The position numbers and the translations under genes were made by a program. DNA of 64,000 nt from Omphiscola glabra (taxonomy: Eukaryota > Mollusca > Gastropoda > Lymnaeidae): the NCBI GenBank assembly GCA_964017045.1, contig OZ024794.1:55700108-55764107 (forward strand), given 5' to 3'. Every line of letters begins with the position of its first letter. Position 1 is the first letter of the stretch. Shown one piece after another: positions 43,240 through 55,200 of the stretch. The notes beneath the pieces are model-generated. The model was not told the origin of the DNA and did no database searches. It saw nothing but the letters and a program-made list of their open reading frames with translations.

Positions 43240-44660
43240 GACTCAGCTTAGATGGAATATGTTCTCAAATCCTCAATAATATTGTGTTATAAAAAATGTA
43301 TACAATTGTTTCTTTCTTATTCATGATGCCATTGTTGACCAATAAGGTGAAAATCAGTCACAAATAATGATTCTAATTGTAGAGCCATTGGGAATGTAAA
43401 ATTACTTTAATATCAACTCATATCTTCTGTTTCTCAAACTACACCTATAAACATGCTTTCATTTTTCAACTTCCTTGCATAGTATGGCAATGAAAATTCA
43501 AATGTGAAACTGAAAGTTAAAATCAAAGCAATTTTATGAATAAATAAACAAAAATCTTTTAAAAAATTCATATGTCTTCTATTTTGGGTTTAATTTTAAG
43601 ATTTTTCAAACTGTTTAAGAGTTTTCAAAATGATGCATAATCGTATAGTGTACTTATCTAGAATCAGAGTTTATTTTGTATAGTAAAGTTCAATTAGGGA
43701 CTATTCTTGCAAAACATAGAAAATTTTGATTTATTTATTTTAATTACCTCATGATAAACAAATTACATAAATAATTTTTATAAAGCTGGAAAACACCAAT
43801 TTTTTAAATGGAGACACTTTTAAGTTCCAATCTCTAGTATAGGCTAGTCCGTAGGTTGAAAACCTGCAACCACAAAGTACCATGCAACTCTTTGAATGAG
43901 CACAATACAGCTCTTTTCATTATTTTTAAATGTTAACAGTTTATTTTTTACTAAAACTGTGAATACAAAATTTAATTAAGAATACGATTTTTTTTTTATT
44001 GTAGTTTCAAAATTTAAAGTATCAGAAGTAAAATATTACTCAAGGTGTTATGTGCAACCCCCCCCCCCCCCAACCCAAAAAAACAACAACACCATTCCCA
44101 CTCCCCCAAAGACTGCAGCTCCCTAGATATTTTTTTTTCGATATAATTTATAAAATAAAATGGCTTTTGACTTTAAAAAGGCTGTCAACCCTTGAGCTAT
44201 TTTATAATTTTAATTAACAAGCCTACTAAATTAGCTAAACATCTTGTCCTATAACCTATCAAGGCCTGTATTATCTATTGCCAGGAGACTCAGGAGACCT
44301 ATATATAGTTGATGCCTTGTTATTATTAATGTCAATGTCACTAAAATTGTACTCAAACTAGACTTTTACAGCTAGGCTAGAGTGAATATAGATTAATAGA
44401 TCAGACTATTACAAGAACTACTAGTTAGTAGCAGTACTAGGTCTAGTAGAAGTAAGACTTATACTTATACTTTTACTGCAACACTTATTAGGGCACTTAG
44501 TGTGACTTAGGCTACAGTTACAAATAAGTCACAATTTGACAAGAATATTCACATTAAATAAAAGAACAAAAAGTATAGAGTACAGTCCAGATCAAGAATC
44601 TAAGAAAAATTAAATAGGCAGGCCCTACTATGGGCGGCAGCCTATTATGATAGATCGTAC
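43240..44660. other. upstream region of the ASB-like gene
   Basis: Presumed 5' UTR and promoter of the minus-strand ASB gene. Contains a poly-C run at about 44059-44071. No core promoter motif can be singled out. Confidence 0.3.
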
Positions 44661-44679
44661 CTCATTTCATTAGGTTAGG

Positions 44680-44775
44680 CAGGTTTAGGGATAGATTTAG
44701 GGTTCAGGTTAGGTTTAGGGATAGATTTAGCCTAAATTTAGGGTTTAGGTTAGGTTTAGGGATACATTTAGTTAG
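44680..44775. repeat. degenerate telomere-like repeat block
   Basis: Repeated GGTTTAGGGATAGATTTAG and TAGGGTTTAGGTTAGG words. A complementary version (ATCTATCCCTCACCCTAACC) lies at about 44920-44970, forming an inverted arrangement around the element at 44854. Confidence 0.6.
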
Positions 44776-44853
44776 GAAATCTTTTCATTATTTTTTAACA
44801 TTTTATTCTTAGTCTTAATTTTACGAGTCACAGCAATCAAGTTGGCGGTAAAT

Positions 44854-45155
44854 GTGTAGTTATGGGTCCGCGTTTTTTACCATGACGAATAAAAAGTTTT
44901 TAAAAATGAAAAAATGATCTAAATCTATCCCTCACCCTAACCTGAACCCTAAATTCCTCCCTAACCCGGTTTTGACCCTCTCCCTAACAGGGTTTTGACC
45001 CTCTCCCTAACAGGGTTTTGACCCTCTCCCTAACAGGGTTTTGACCCTCTCCCTAACAGGGTTTTGACCCTCTCCCTAACAGGGTTTTGACCCTCTCCCT
45101 AACAGGGTTTTGACCCTCTCCCTAACGCAAATGACGCCACGGACCCACAACTACA
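44854..45155. repeat. inverted-repeat element with internal 23-bp minisatellite
   Basis: Ends GTGTAGTTATGGGTCCGCG (44854-44872) and the complement of GTGTAGTTGTGGGTCCGTGG (45155-45136) form terminal inverted repeats. Inside, at about 44969-45125, are seven copies of a 23-bp unit GACCCTCTCCCTAACAGGGT plus TTT. Both borders are followed or preceded by AAGTTGGCGG. Possibly a MITE whose interior expanded. Confidence 0.6.
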
Positions 45156-45207
45156 CATCAGCCAAGTTGGCGGCCATGGTTAGATAGACAGACAGGTCAG
45201 TGTAACT

Positions 45208-45396
45208 CAGAGGCGTAGCGTAGGGGGGGCAGGGGGGTACAGATGTACCCGGGCGCCAGCTAGTTAGGGGCGCCAAAATGTGCTTTGGTATTATTTTATT
45301 GATGAAAATAATGGGTTTGAGAGTTGAAAAAAGGAAAAGAGGGCGCTTTAAAATGAATCTTGTCACCGGGCGCCAAACTCTCTACCTACGCCTCTG
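45208..45396. mobile_element. hAT-type MITE, perfect 8-bp TSD GTGTAACT
   Basis: A 189-bp element starting CAGAGGCGTAGCGTAGG and ending CCTACGCCTCTG, flanked by identical GTGTAACT octamers (45200-45207, 45397-45404). It shares CCGGGCGCC and GGGGCGCCAAA words and length with the element at 18497. Confidence 0.93.
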
Positions 45397-46499
45397 GTGT
45401 AACTAGTGTGTTTTAATGTCCTATGCCGACAATGTCCGGCCTTTTATTAAGGATAAGGATTAATTATTCATAATTAAGTTAACAGTGACGAGACACTATC
45501 ATTCTAATACGGCTACGTATTTTAACTTAATGATAAATATCACAAACTACACATATATGTCTACATGTTATATATTTTGAATGCTTCCATGAATGCACTT
45601 CTTATCAATATCAACTTAGCAGGGAAAATAATCAGATTAGCCTGCCTAATGTTTATGTTGTGGTAAAAAATTCAACTACCAGATTTTTTACAATTTAAAT
45701 GACAATAATACAATTCAGGAAGAAAGCTCTTTTGCTATTGTCATAAAATTAATAAAGTTTTAGGTATAAAATGCAGAATGATTTCATAATTGCCATTTGA
45801 TCCACCTCAGTTTGTTTTCTGAAATATATTTATTGTCTTTACTTTTTGTATTTTGGGTTTCAAAGGAAAACGCAGTTGTTTTTGTGCAGCCTTTTTTTTT
45901 AAACACTCATTACAAAAAGCCCGGATCGAAGGCATTTTTATTTTCCCATATAATTAAATGCAACCGAACTGTGTAACCAACTCATTTTTTGTTTTTTAGA
46001 TTTTAAAAATATATCTTTAAAATATATTTAGTATATATTATTATATAATATATTTGGTAATATTAAACCGTCTCGATTTTCCACACACAATTACATTTTA
46101 TATTATTTTTTTTCAAACAATCGTGGTCGTGAAATAACTGTAGCTTTCTTTATAGAGTAATCGCTAATACTAATACTAATACTAAAATGCTAAAGGACCT
46201 TCCATAAAGAACGTTAAGATCCAAGGGGGGGGGGGGGGGTAGGAGAGAGGGGGGGTCTAAGAAAATGTGACTGTTTGTGAAATAAAAAAATGGGGGCGTG
46301 GCGGAGGGTACACAGTAAAGATCTTCTGTGACGTCACACATGTTACTTAAACAAAAAATCATACTTATAATATAAAACCTGAAATCTACAGTGATGTTAA
46401 CTTTTGGATATATTCCGACAGGAGATTTCACTTTTATAAATTTAATGTGTATTAGTGAAGTGTGTTTTAGATTTATTATTAATATTTTTTAATTTCGTA

Positions 46500-46990
46500 A
46501 GTGTGAATACTTTAAAGGGGGGGGGGGGGCGTCATTTTTTTAAAAAAGTGGGGGGGGGGGGCTAAACCTTGTTAAGTTGTTTATTACTGGATGCGCCACA
46601 TAAGGCCTACATAGCAATTTAAATAAAACCTGCAACTTCAAAATAAAGGGGGCGGGGGCAAATGCCCTACCCTGCCATACCCAAATGACGTCTCTGGGGT
46701 GGGGGTGTTTCTGAGATTTGTGACATATTGTGACAGGGGAGGACGGGCGTAAAAACTGTGCAAAAATAGTGTGACGTACTTTATAGACGGCCTCTATATT
46801 AAATGTATAGACGCAACATCTTCTGTCAGAATACATCTATCACAACAGAAAGTTTCACAGTCATATTCATATATTTACCCCCCTCCCTCACCCCGTGTCA
46901 AAAACCGTCACACTTTTTAAGATTTCCTCCCCACTCCAGAATATGACGTAATTTATTGACGGCCCCTTAAAAGCCAGTGTCGACACCGTA
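46500..46990. repeat. two copies of a GACGGCC-ending TIR-like motif with poly-G runs
   Basis: TGACGTACTTTATAGACGGCC (46781-46800 area) and TGACGTAATTTATTGACGGCCC (46950-46971 area) are two same-oriented copies of one terminus. A third, inverted, diverged copy (GCCATCCATAAATGATGTCA) is at about 33557. They resemble DNA transposon ends, but complete elements could not be bounded. Confidence 0.45.
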
Positions 46991-47196
46991 CGTTTTGAAA
47001 CATTAGGCCAACGGATAATTTGGAAAATAAGACACGACCTTACTTAAAATGGTTCGGGGGTGGAAAAAAGGGGGTGTCCGTCACCCTGCTTTTAAACAGG
47101 TTATGGCACTGGCTTCATGCGTGCATTTCCTAGCTGGTGGCGTAGCCTACATGATGATAATACACTCACACAGATATTTGTGTCAAGACATATGAT

Positions 47197-47745
47197 CAGT
47201 GGCGTAGCTAGGGGGTGTTGGGGTTGAACCGCAACGTGTGACACCATCCCAAGGGGTGACACTAAATTGAAAAATAGCACATTTACAGAGCACACAATGC
47301 TCGGTGTAACTGAATTTTGTAACAGGCTAACCGTTCACACTTCAATTTTCCACACACGTAACCAATCCAAATGGTGCTTTATTAAAAGTTATAGGTTGGT
47401 GGGTCAGAAATGAGATGACCCTATAATTAGTTTAGGTAAAAAAAAACGCTTTGAGCTTGAGTCAAACGCTGATTGAAGTGTTCGGTAACTTTCGTAAGGG
47501 ACAGCAAGCTATAATTATATAACTTCTGGGAAATAAAGCTTTCCATTGATACCAAATACGATGTGGTTGGGTGATACATAATACATGTTGCAGTTCTTAA
47601 ATACCCACTCACATTCAATTAATTGGTTTCTGTTTTTGTCATTTTTATACTTATTTTAACAAGAAGAAATCCATCGTGGAAGTCAGGGGGAGGGTGATAC
47701 TATGAGTTTACCGTACCGTGTGACACCAACCCAGCTACACCACTG
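47197..47745. mobile_element. hAT-type MITE, 549 bp, perfect TSD CATATGAT
   Basis: Starts CAGTGGCGTAGCTAGGGGG and ends CCCAGCTACACCACTG, with identical CATATGAT octamers on each side (47189-47196, 47746-47753). Subterminal regions share GTGTGACACCA words in inverse orientation (47237 and 47718 areas). No transposase frame is apparent. Confidence 0.93.
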
Positions 47746-47799
47746 CATATGATTCCTATAAATGTATAATAGTCTTTGTTAATCTCTTCTATATATATT

Positions 47800-48275
47800 T
47801 TGATCCCTGGTGTGGATGCTTCCTTTTCACAACCGGCCGCCCCCCTACCCAACTTGTTTTATATTAAAAGTGCTGAGTAAAAATAAAAAAAAAATAAAAA
47901 AAGCTGTCACGCAGGGAGCGCTATGCGTGATGGTTGAACCAGGTAAGAAAGTTGAATTTTCTTTGGAGGTGACGCGGGTATGGTGTAGGACTATCTGTAG
48001 GACTGTCTTCAGGCCTATTGTTTCAAGACCGGTAGGTAGGGTGGGGCTGTCTGCGGGCACAGGTTTATTGTTTAAAAGCCGGCAGGTACTGTGTAGGTCT
48101 GTCTCACTGTCTAAAGGCCTAATGTATAAAGAGCGACATATAGACATAGTCTAGTATAGAAAATGAGAAGTTAACTTTTTTTTTGTAACACTTCGACCCA
48201 CCGGGTATTTTCTCAAAATACCCGGACCTAATGTAAAAAAAAAAAAAAAAAACTGCCCCGTTTAAGCCCTAGTGT
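47800..48275. repeat. dispersed repeat family R1 (copy 2)
   Basis: Collinear with 8285-8665 (see shared words there). Copy 2 has an added poly-A stretch and a CCGGGTATTTTCTCAAAATA type hairpin near 48200-48227. Confidence 0.7.
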
Positions 48276-48279
48276 AAGC

Positions 48280-51200
48280 AATATTTCAAGCAATTTACCG
48301 ATAAATAATAATATAAATTTTAAAAGCTCTTTAAAAATCCTTTTAAAAATGGTTTATAACTATTTTCATCCCTACAACAAATAATTTAGAATAAGATACG
48401 TTTGAAAGCTTATTAGCGTATCTTTAAATAGTTGTATATCGCTGCGCAAATTGAAGTCCCGAAGAAAACATGAGGTACAGTAACCCCCGAATTGTAAAAA
48501 AAATGAATGTAGTAACATTGAATTTTAAAATATATTTACAAATAAAAGTGCGAAATGAATTCATGCATACATTTTTTTTGTTTGGATTTGTTCAACGATG
48601 TGCTAATTTATTTAGTATGTTATGACAAAGGTAAGTTTATTGCATATAATCCATAATTTATATATTTCGTATTGGTAATCCCTTATTTTGACGCAAAAAA
48701 TAAGGGATTACCTTTTGTATTTTTAAAGCTTTTATGGTATGATGAAGTTGCGGAAAAGGATTTTTAAAAACTGAAAAATAATTTAATTGCCAAAAGTCCA
48801 AACTTTCCAGTAGACTGACCAACAATTTTTATTTGTTATGGTCTTCTTTAAAGGGGAAATAACTACTCATGCTTAACTCACTGTAACCTATACATTGTAA
48901 AGACTAATAAGACATTTTGTTTGTTTAAAAAAGGTAGATAATTATTTAAACCGAAGACTTGGAGCTAGATATGTTAGTAGATCAATGAACTTTATATAAT
49001 AATAATAAAGCTACTCAAATTCGTTTTAGTTTTACGTATTTCTCATTCATTTGAATTTGGAAATGTTGAAAGGTGCCAGCGAAGCAAGTCAGCAAGTCAT
49101 AAGTCAAGACTTCAAAACTCCAGCAATTGGCAACTTTAAATTAAAAAGTAACTAGCTTTACTTTATTAGTAGGCCTAATCATCACTAAACTAATTAGGCA
49201 TATAGCTTGCTATATAAATATATATATAAATAAATATATAGGCCCTATATAAATATATGCCCTATATTATAATATATATATATATAAATATATGCCCTAT
49301 GCCCTATATAAATTAATAAAAAATCATGAATTATATTCATAGTTCATATTCATAGGTCTAGCCTTAGCGATAAATTTACGCAATCCACGCCATTTATTTC
49401 CCACTACCACCATCTTGGTTGCATTGACATCACATATTAATGTAAACAATATGGCGGTTGTGTAAAAACAAAGGCTGCGGCTATTCAGACCTGGGTATCA
49501 GAAGTGAGAGGTTGGTTTTAGTTTTAATATTTTTATTAAAAAATAGCCGCTATTCGGACCCGGTCCCTTTAGACTTTAAACTAAATGAAAATGCTATTCA
49601 GATGTCATTTGTGGTAGTTTATTTTAGTTAAACTGAAGAAGTAAGTTTACAAATAGAGTCCATTCAATTATCTTTCATTTAATACCAAATTTCGTCTTAC
49701 AACACAACAATAATATTTTTTATATTTTTTAAAATCCCAACTTCTCACTCCTGGTACCTGGGTTTGAATAGTCACTTTGAAAAAAAAAAAAAAAAAAAGG
49801 TTATGCAAATACTTGTCTGCTAAACTAAAATGAGGAGGGAAAAGTGAGAATGTTCTGTTTTAGGAGAAAAACGAAATTAGGAACAAAAGTTTTGTCAAAA
49901 CATTACAATTTAATGGTGCCCCTTATCAGCTGGTACACTAATTTTGTGGCAAAAGTATCAACTTAATATAAATTGTATCCCTCTAGATACGCAGCAAGAA
50001 GTGTCAAAGACTTGTGTTCACTCTCTTCCCTCAACTAAAACACGGGTGCTACAAAATTTAGCCTCATTTTAAATCTTGTTTATTATAAATACCCATCCAA
50101 TGAAATATAAATTTAAAATATTCTACTAGCATATTAATATTTAAATTAAAAAAAGTTAACTTTAGTAACAATCCAAGGATAAACAAAAGGGAGAAATTCC
50201 TACACAGAAACTCAAAGTGGCACTGATTGCGAAACTTGACCGGTCTATCCAACATAATACATAATTATTGCTACAAAAATGCATTTAGGATAACCAATAT
50301 ATAGGGCTGCATAAATAATGATTATAGATAATGCAATGAATAATAAAACAGCTAGGCCATATCTATATATATACTGTAATTATAATATCGTATTTTGGTA
50401 ATTAACTAATTATGTTTTAGTTTATTAACAAATTCAAAATTTTTATATTTTGAGGTTTCCACCGCCACCGCTAGGCCATATCTATATATACTGTAATTAT
50501 AATATCGTATTTTGGTAATTAACTAATTATGTTTTAGTTTATTAACAAATTCAAAATTTTTATATTTTGAGGTTTCCACCGCCACCCATTTTTGTTATGA
50601 TTAAAATTTTATTTTTTGATATTTTAATAAAACTTATATCACCAGAAAAAAGCACAATATTTTCTTCCCTTTGATAGCAATTTGTGTTCCTATGTAAGTT
50701 AAGTAGAAAAAAAATATTTTTGTAGTCCTACCTCTCAATTCAATTCTATATCTCAAGTTCATATATATACTCAACTATGTACTTGTTCTTGTAATTGTAG
50801 CTCCCTTAGTTTTTAATAATATTTAGCTTTGGCAGTGTATGCCACAAACAAGAGTGCTCAACAGCATCGTATAATTTGACCTAGGGGTCAGGTTACCACA
50901 ACATCTCATGAACTGTTCTCTTCCCCAGCCCGTAAGACCATGCGACAATAAGAAATTCAAATCTGTGCTTTTTGTTTAAGTTCAGTTTAAGTTTTGTTTA
51001 TATTTTGCCAGAAGGGGATTTTATTCTCTGTATATTTGCATGTCTGTAGTTGTTAGAGGAAATTTTAATATCAAGCAATTCAGAGTGTTTTAACATTCAT
51101 TCAGTGGGGTCCCTTCTATTTACTATATTTCAAAGACCATTTAACATATACAAATATAAAAGTATATCTCAGAAAGCAGAGACCAAACTTCAGGGATCGT

Positions 51201-52280
51201 GTCTGGGGACTTGACTTTTATTCCCATTGGAGTCTCAAGGGATTTTCAATTCTACGAGGTTTCCAGTTGATAAGACAGTTAACTAAGAAACTTTTTACGA
51301 AAATGATGCATGTGTTCTTTGATAAGTTTGCACAAAGCTACTTATTTTTATCCCTGCATGTTTTGCATTAAAAGTTTGAATTACAGTGCTAATTGCTCCA
51401 TTGTTTTGCTGGCACCATTTTTATGCTTTGTAAGTAAGGAATATACGCTTTTATATTTTTGAGTTTTTTTAAGAGTACAATTTGTTTGGCATGGGTAGTG
51501 GACGTGTTCTGTTCATTATGTAAATTAGGCAGTGTTTTAATGGCTTGTTGGCTCCGTCAAGTTGACTTTTAACAATGATATGGTGATACTGATGGTTAAA
51601 CATACATCCATATGCTGAATTCTTACATATAATGAAAGATCAGTGTATATGTGAGCATAATACTGGCTGTTATATAGTTCTAATTACACACATTTAGATG
51701 CATTTTTGTCTTAAAGAGACACAGCATATTCAACAGTATCAAACTAATGGTTATTTATTATTTATACTTTATGATATTGTATTAACTGTCCTGCTATGTG
51801 TATCTTACATAGGTGACAGAACAATAGTAATTTTAGACCTTTATGTTAGCTCTCACATCTCACACTGGTTCTGAATGTAGGATGGTGGGCATACTACAAG
51901 TTTAACCCTGTCACTTGATTTCTTTTATAGTTCTAAAGACCGGAATTTCTTGAGTTTCTTACATAAATTTACACGGTTTGCCACCCTTTCAGCACTCGGC
52001 TACAGTTTTTGGTGCGGCGAGCCGGGTAAAATTGTGCCACCCACCAATTACTCACTCTGCTGCGTTATAGTTAGGGGCACAAGCATATCACTTTGCCTAG
52101 GCACCCGGCTTGAATCGCTTCCTAGGTCTATTTTCCGTTTACATTATATTTAGTGCAGAAATTGTGTGTATTCTTTGAATGCAGAAAGGAAAATAATGCC
52201 TAAAATGGGCATTCCCATCTTTGTGTTTATTTTTCAGCATCAGCCCAACTTAACGCATCAGCCCTGCTTAACAACAAAAA
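48280..52280. other. gene-free spacer upstream of the R3HCC1L-like gene
   Basis: AT-rich with a poly-A run at about 49780-49798, a TATA-rich stretch at about 49210-49310 and the duplication at 50351. Undetected 5' exons of the downstream gene could lie here. Confidence 0.4.
50351..50586. repeat. 119-bp tandem duplication
   Basis: Two adjacent copies starting GCTAGGCCATATCTATATAT (50351 and 50470) and ending GAGGTTTCCACCGCCACC. They differ only by one TA dinucleotide. Confidence 0.95.
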
Positions 52281-52287
52281 TTCTTGA

Positions 52288-55200
52288 GAATTTTTCAACC
52301 TGGCTGCAATACTGAATCATCGCTATTTGAATTTAAAAGATGCTAATTTTGTGGAAGATCTCTTAGAAGATATATTGCCCTTTCAGGACAGAGGAGATTC
52401 CTATAGGTTGGATACATTAATATTAAAAACATTTAATACTTGGAGAGTCAGCTTGCCTAAGATCATACTTAATAATTGGTATTTTGAATTGTACATATAG
52501 TTACAAACTTTAAGGTTAGTAGAAGTGGGATGGCTAGCTAAAGCTGCACTTGGGTTCAAAGAATGATGTTTGCAACCCACTTAACAAAAAGTATATTTTA
52601 ATAAATTTATTTTGAATGAAACAATATTTGGGTTTTATGATTTATGTCTCAGTTATAATTTTTACATTTGTGAGATTTAATCAGGCACAAATTGTTTTAT
52701 CTTGCTTTTGAAATTTTCAGTGTAAGAATTATGTTTCATTTGATAGCAATACAAAAATAAATTGTAGCACAAGGCAAGTATGCTTATTATTTCTTACATG
52801 GTTACTTTAATGAATTTTGTTTTCTCTCTATTTTACGTGTTTAGTAACGCAAAACGTAATTTAATTTACAGAGTTCTAGTGTTTCCATCTTTGGCCAGCT
52901 GCTGTCGTCTTCTTATACACAAAACAGTGGAGGAGAATTTTCCAGATTTGATATCTTTCTCATTAGGAAGTGGTGGCCCTAAAAGGACAGTTGTTGCTTT
53001 CAAAGAAGCCTGTAAGAGGTATAAAATTTCAATTATATGAGAACCAGTTTTAAATCAAACATCAAATCTATAAAATTATAGCTAAGACACAAATACATAA
53101 TCACATCAATTCAAGCTGAAAATAAGCTGAATGCCTGAACTTATCCACTGCTTAACTAAAAGATTGCATATTTATCATTTTAAAAAAAAAAGTGTAAAAC
53201 TATCTGCCTGAGAATTTGATCTGGTGGAATTGCATAACCATGACACAAGATTTTTCAATAAAAAATTCTGATAAAAAATGTAAGCATATAATCTGTTTTT
53301 GAAGGGGTATTCGCGGTTTGCAACTAATGAGTACTCCACCGCAATCAAGGGGACGAGGCAGAGGAAGAGGAAAAGATTTAACGCCAAGTGAACGTGTCGC
53401 TCAATGGGTTAACCAGAGAGAAGCTAAGCGTCTCACCAACGAGCGATGGGGGAGTCAAAGCACTAGATCTATATCTCCATCAGTTGTATCCGAAACTGAT
53501 GGCCAGGTATCTGATAAATTAACACCTGATTCAGATTCAAGTTCAGAAAGGTATTACTGATATTTTTAAAATTTATTTCAGAAAATAATATAAACTCTGT
53601 TGTGTGCCAAAGAATTCCTCAAACATGTAAACATTTATACTGCAATAAATTAAAAAAAAAATAATTACAGATTACATTCCTTTTTATATTATTATAAAAA
53701 GTCAAATATGAATAAAAATAAACTCTTGCATGCATTAGATGTTTCCCATTTATTTTACTGAGTCATTTTCATTCAAACTTTTTAAAAACAATTATTTAAT
53801 TACTATTCAACTTAATGTTTTTCTCTATATATCTGTTTTTGTTTTATAATGAAGATGGGGCTTCGTTTTCAATCTTTTTTGAAGTAACAAAAACCAAATA
53901 TAATAATTTTTTTTTTATTAATGTTAAGCTTTTAAAATTATATAGTTAAATGTACATTAATATTAAAACCAAATTTACATTTTCCTTGCAGATCAAAAGT
54001 GAAGCGTAATGTTCAAATCTATATACCACCATTCTTGCGGGATAAAAAACCTATTAATGTTGATGTTCCTTCAGAATCTACTTCACATACTGATGAAGGA
54101 ATTCTCCACCTGACAAGCTATGACATGGGCTCCCCTATAACTGATGATTCACACTGTGGGGAGGATGTAATGTTGGCTCAAGAGGTTGAATTATCCAGTT
54201 CTAAGGATGTGATAATATGTACTGTTGATAATCCAGAAAAGCCTGTTGAAAGGAACAGATCAAAAGGAAGAGGGAAAAGAAAACCAGAAGTGGAGATCTA
54301 CATCCCTCGTGCATTGCGATCAGCTAAGCAGGACAATAAATTATCTATAGAAAAATGTCATGATTATAACTTACATCAAGATGCTGTATTAGAGTCAGAA
54401 AATAGGAATGTACATACACAGATCCCAGAGAAATTGACAAGTATTTCAGAACCTCAAACAAATAGTGATGCTACAGAGACATCTGTTTCAAATCCAGTCA
54501 TTTTCAATACCAATACCAATAATCTTTTTATTAATAAAATAACTTCAGAGATATCAGATTCAAGTGCATTCATTCTAGAAACTGGTAATCTTCTTGCTAA
54601 TCAACTTTCAAATTCAGAAATAGCAAATTTGAATCCAGTCATTCTAGATGCCGGTATTCTTCTAAATCAAATTTCAACCTCAGAAATATCAGATTCAAAT
54701 CCAGTAATTATGGATCCTGGTATTTCAAATCAGGTCACCACAGATACAGATAAGTCAGCTCTTCAAGTATTATTGCCTGAGTTGCTGCCATCACAAGCTG
54801 GAGATAATTTAGATCATGGTTGTCTCTTAAAGCAGGATGTACCTCTGACGTCAGATGGGGGCGAGGCTAAAAACAATATTGAATCAAATTGTGAGGTGTT
54901 GGTGGGGAAAATGTCTCCTTTTACATTTGAATTCTATGACCCTGCAGTCATTGCTTTCTTGCCATCTCCACCCATTCCACCTCTTGGGGAGGCTGATGTA
55001 GTGCCATATTTTTCAGGGACTTCTAGGAGCCTATCTGCAAGTGATGAGTTATCAATGCAGGAACAAGTCAGTGATAATTCTCCTGTGTCAAACAACAAAA
55101 TAGCACCACTTCCTGAAGAAAGGGCAACCAACTCATCTGAAAAGTGTTGTAAATGTGATTCTCAAAGAATCAGTGGGCAGATTTGTATCAGCCTTGATGA

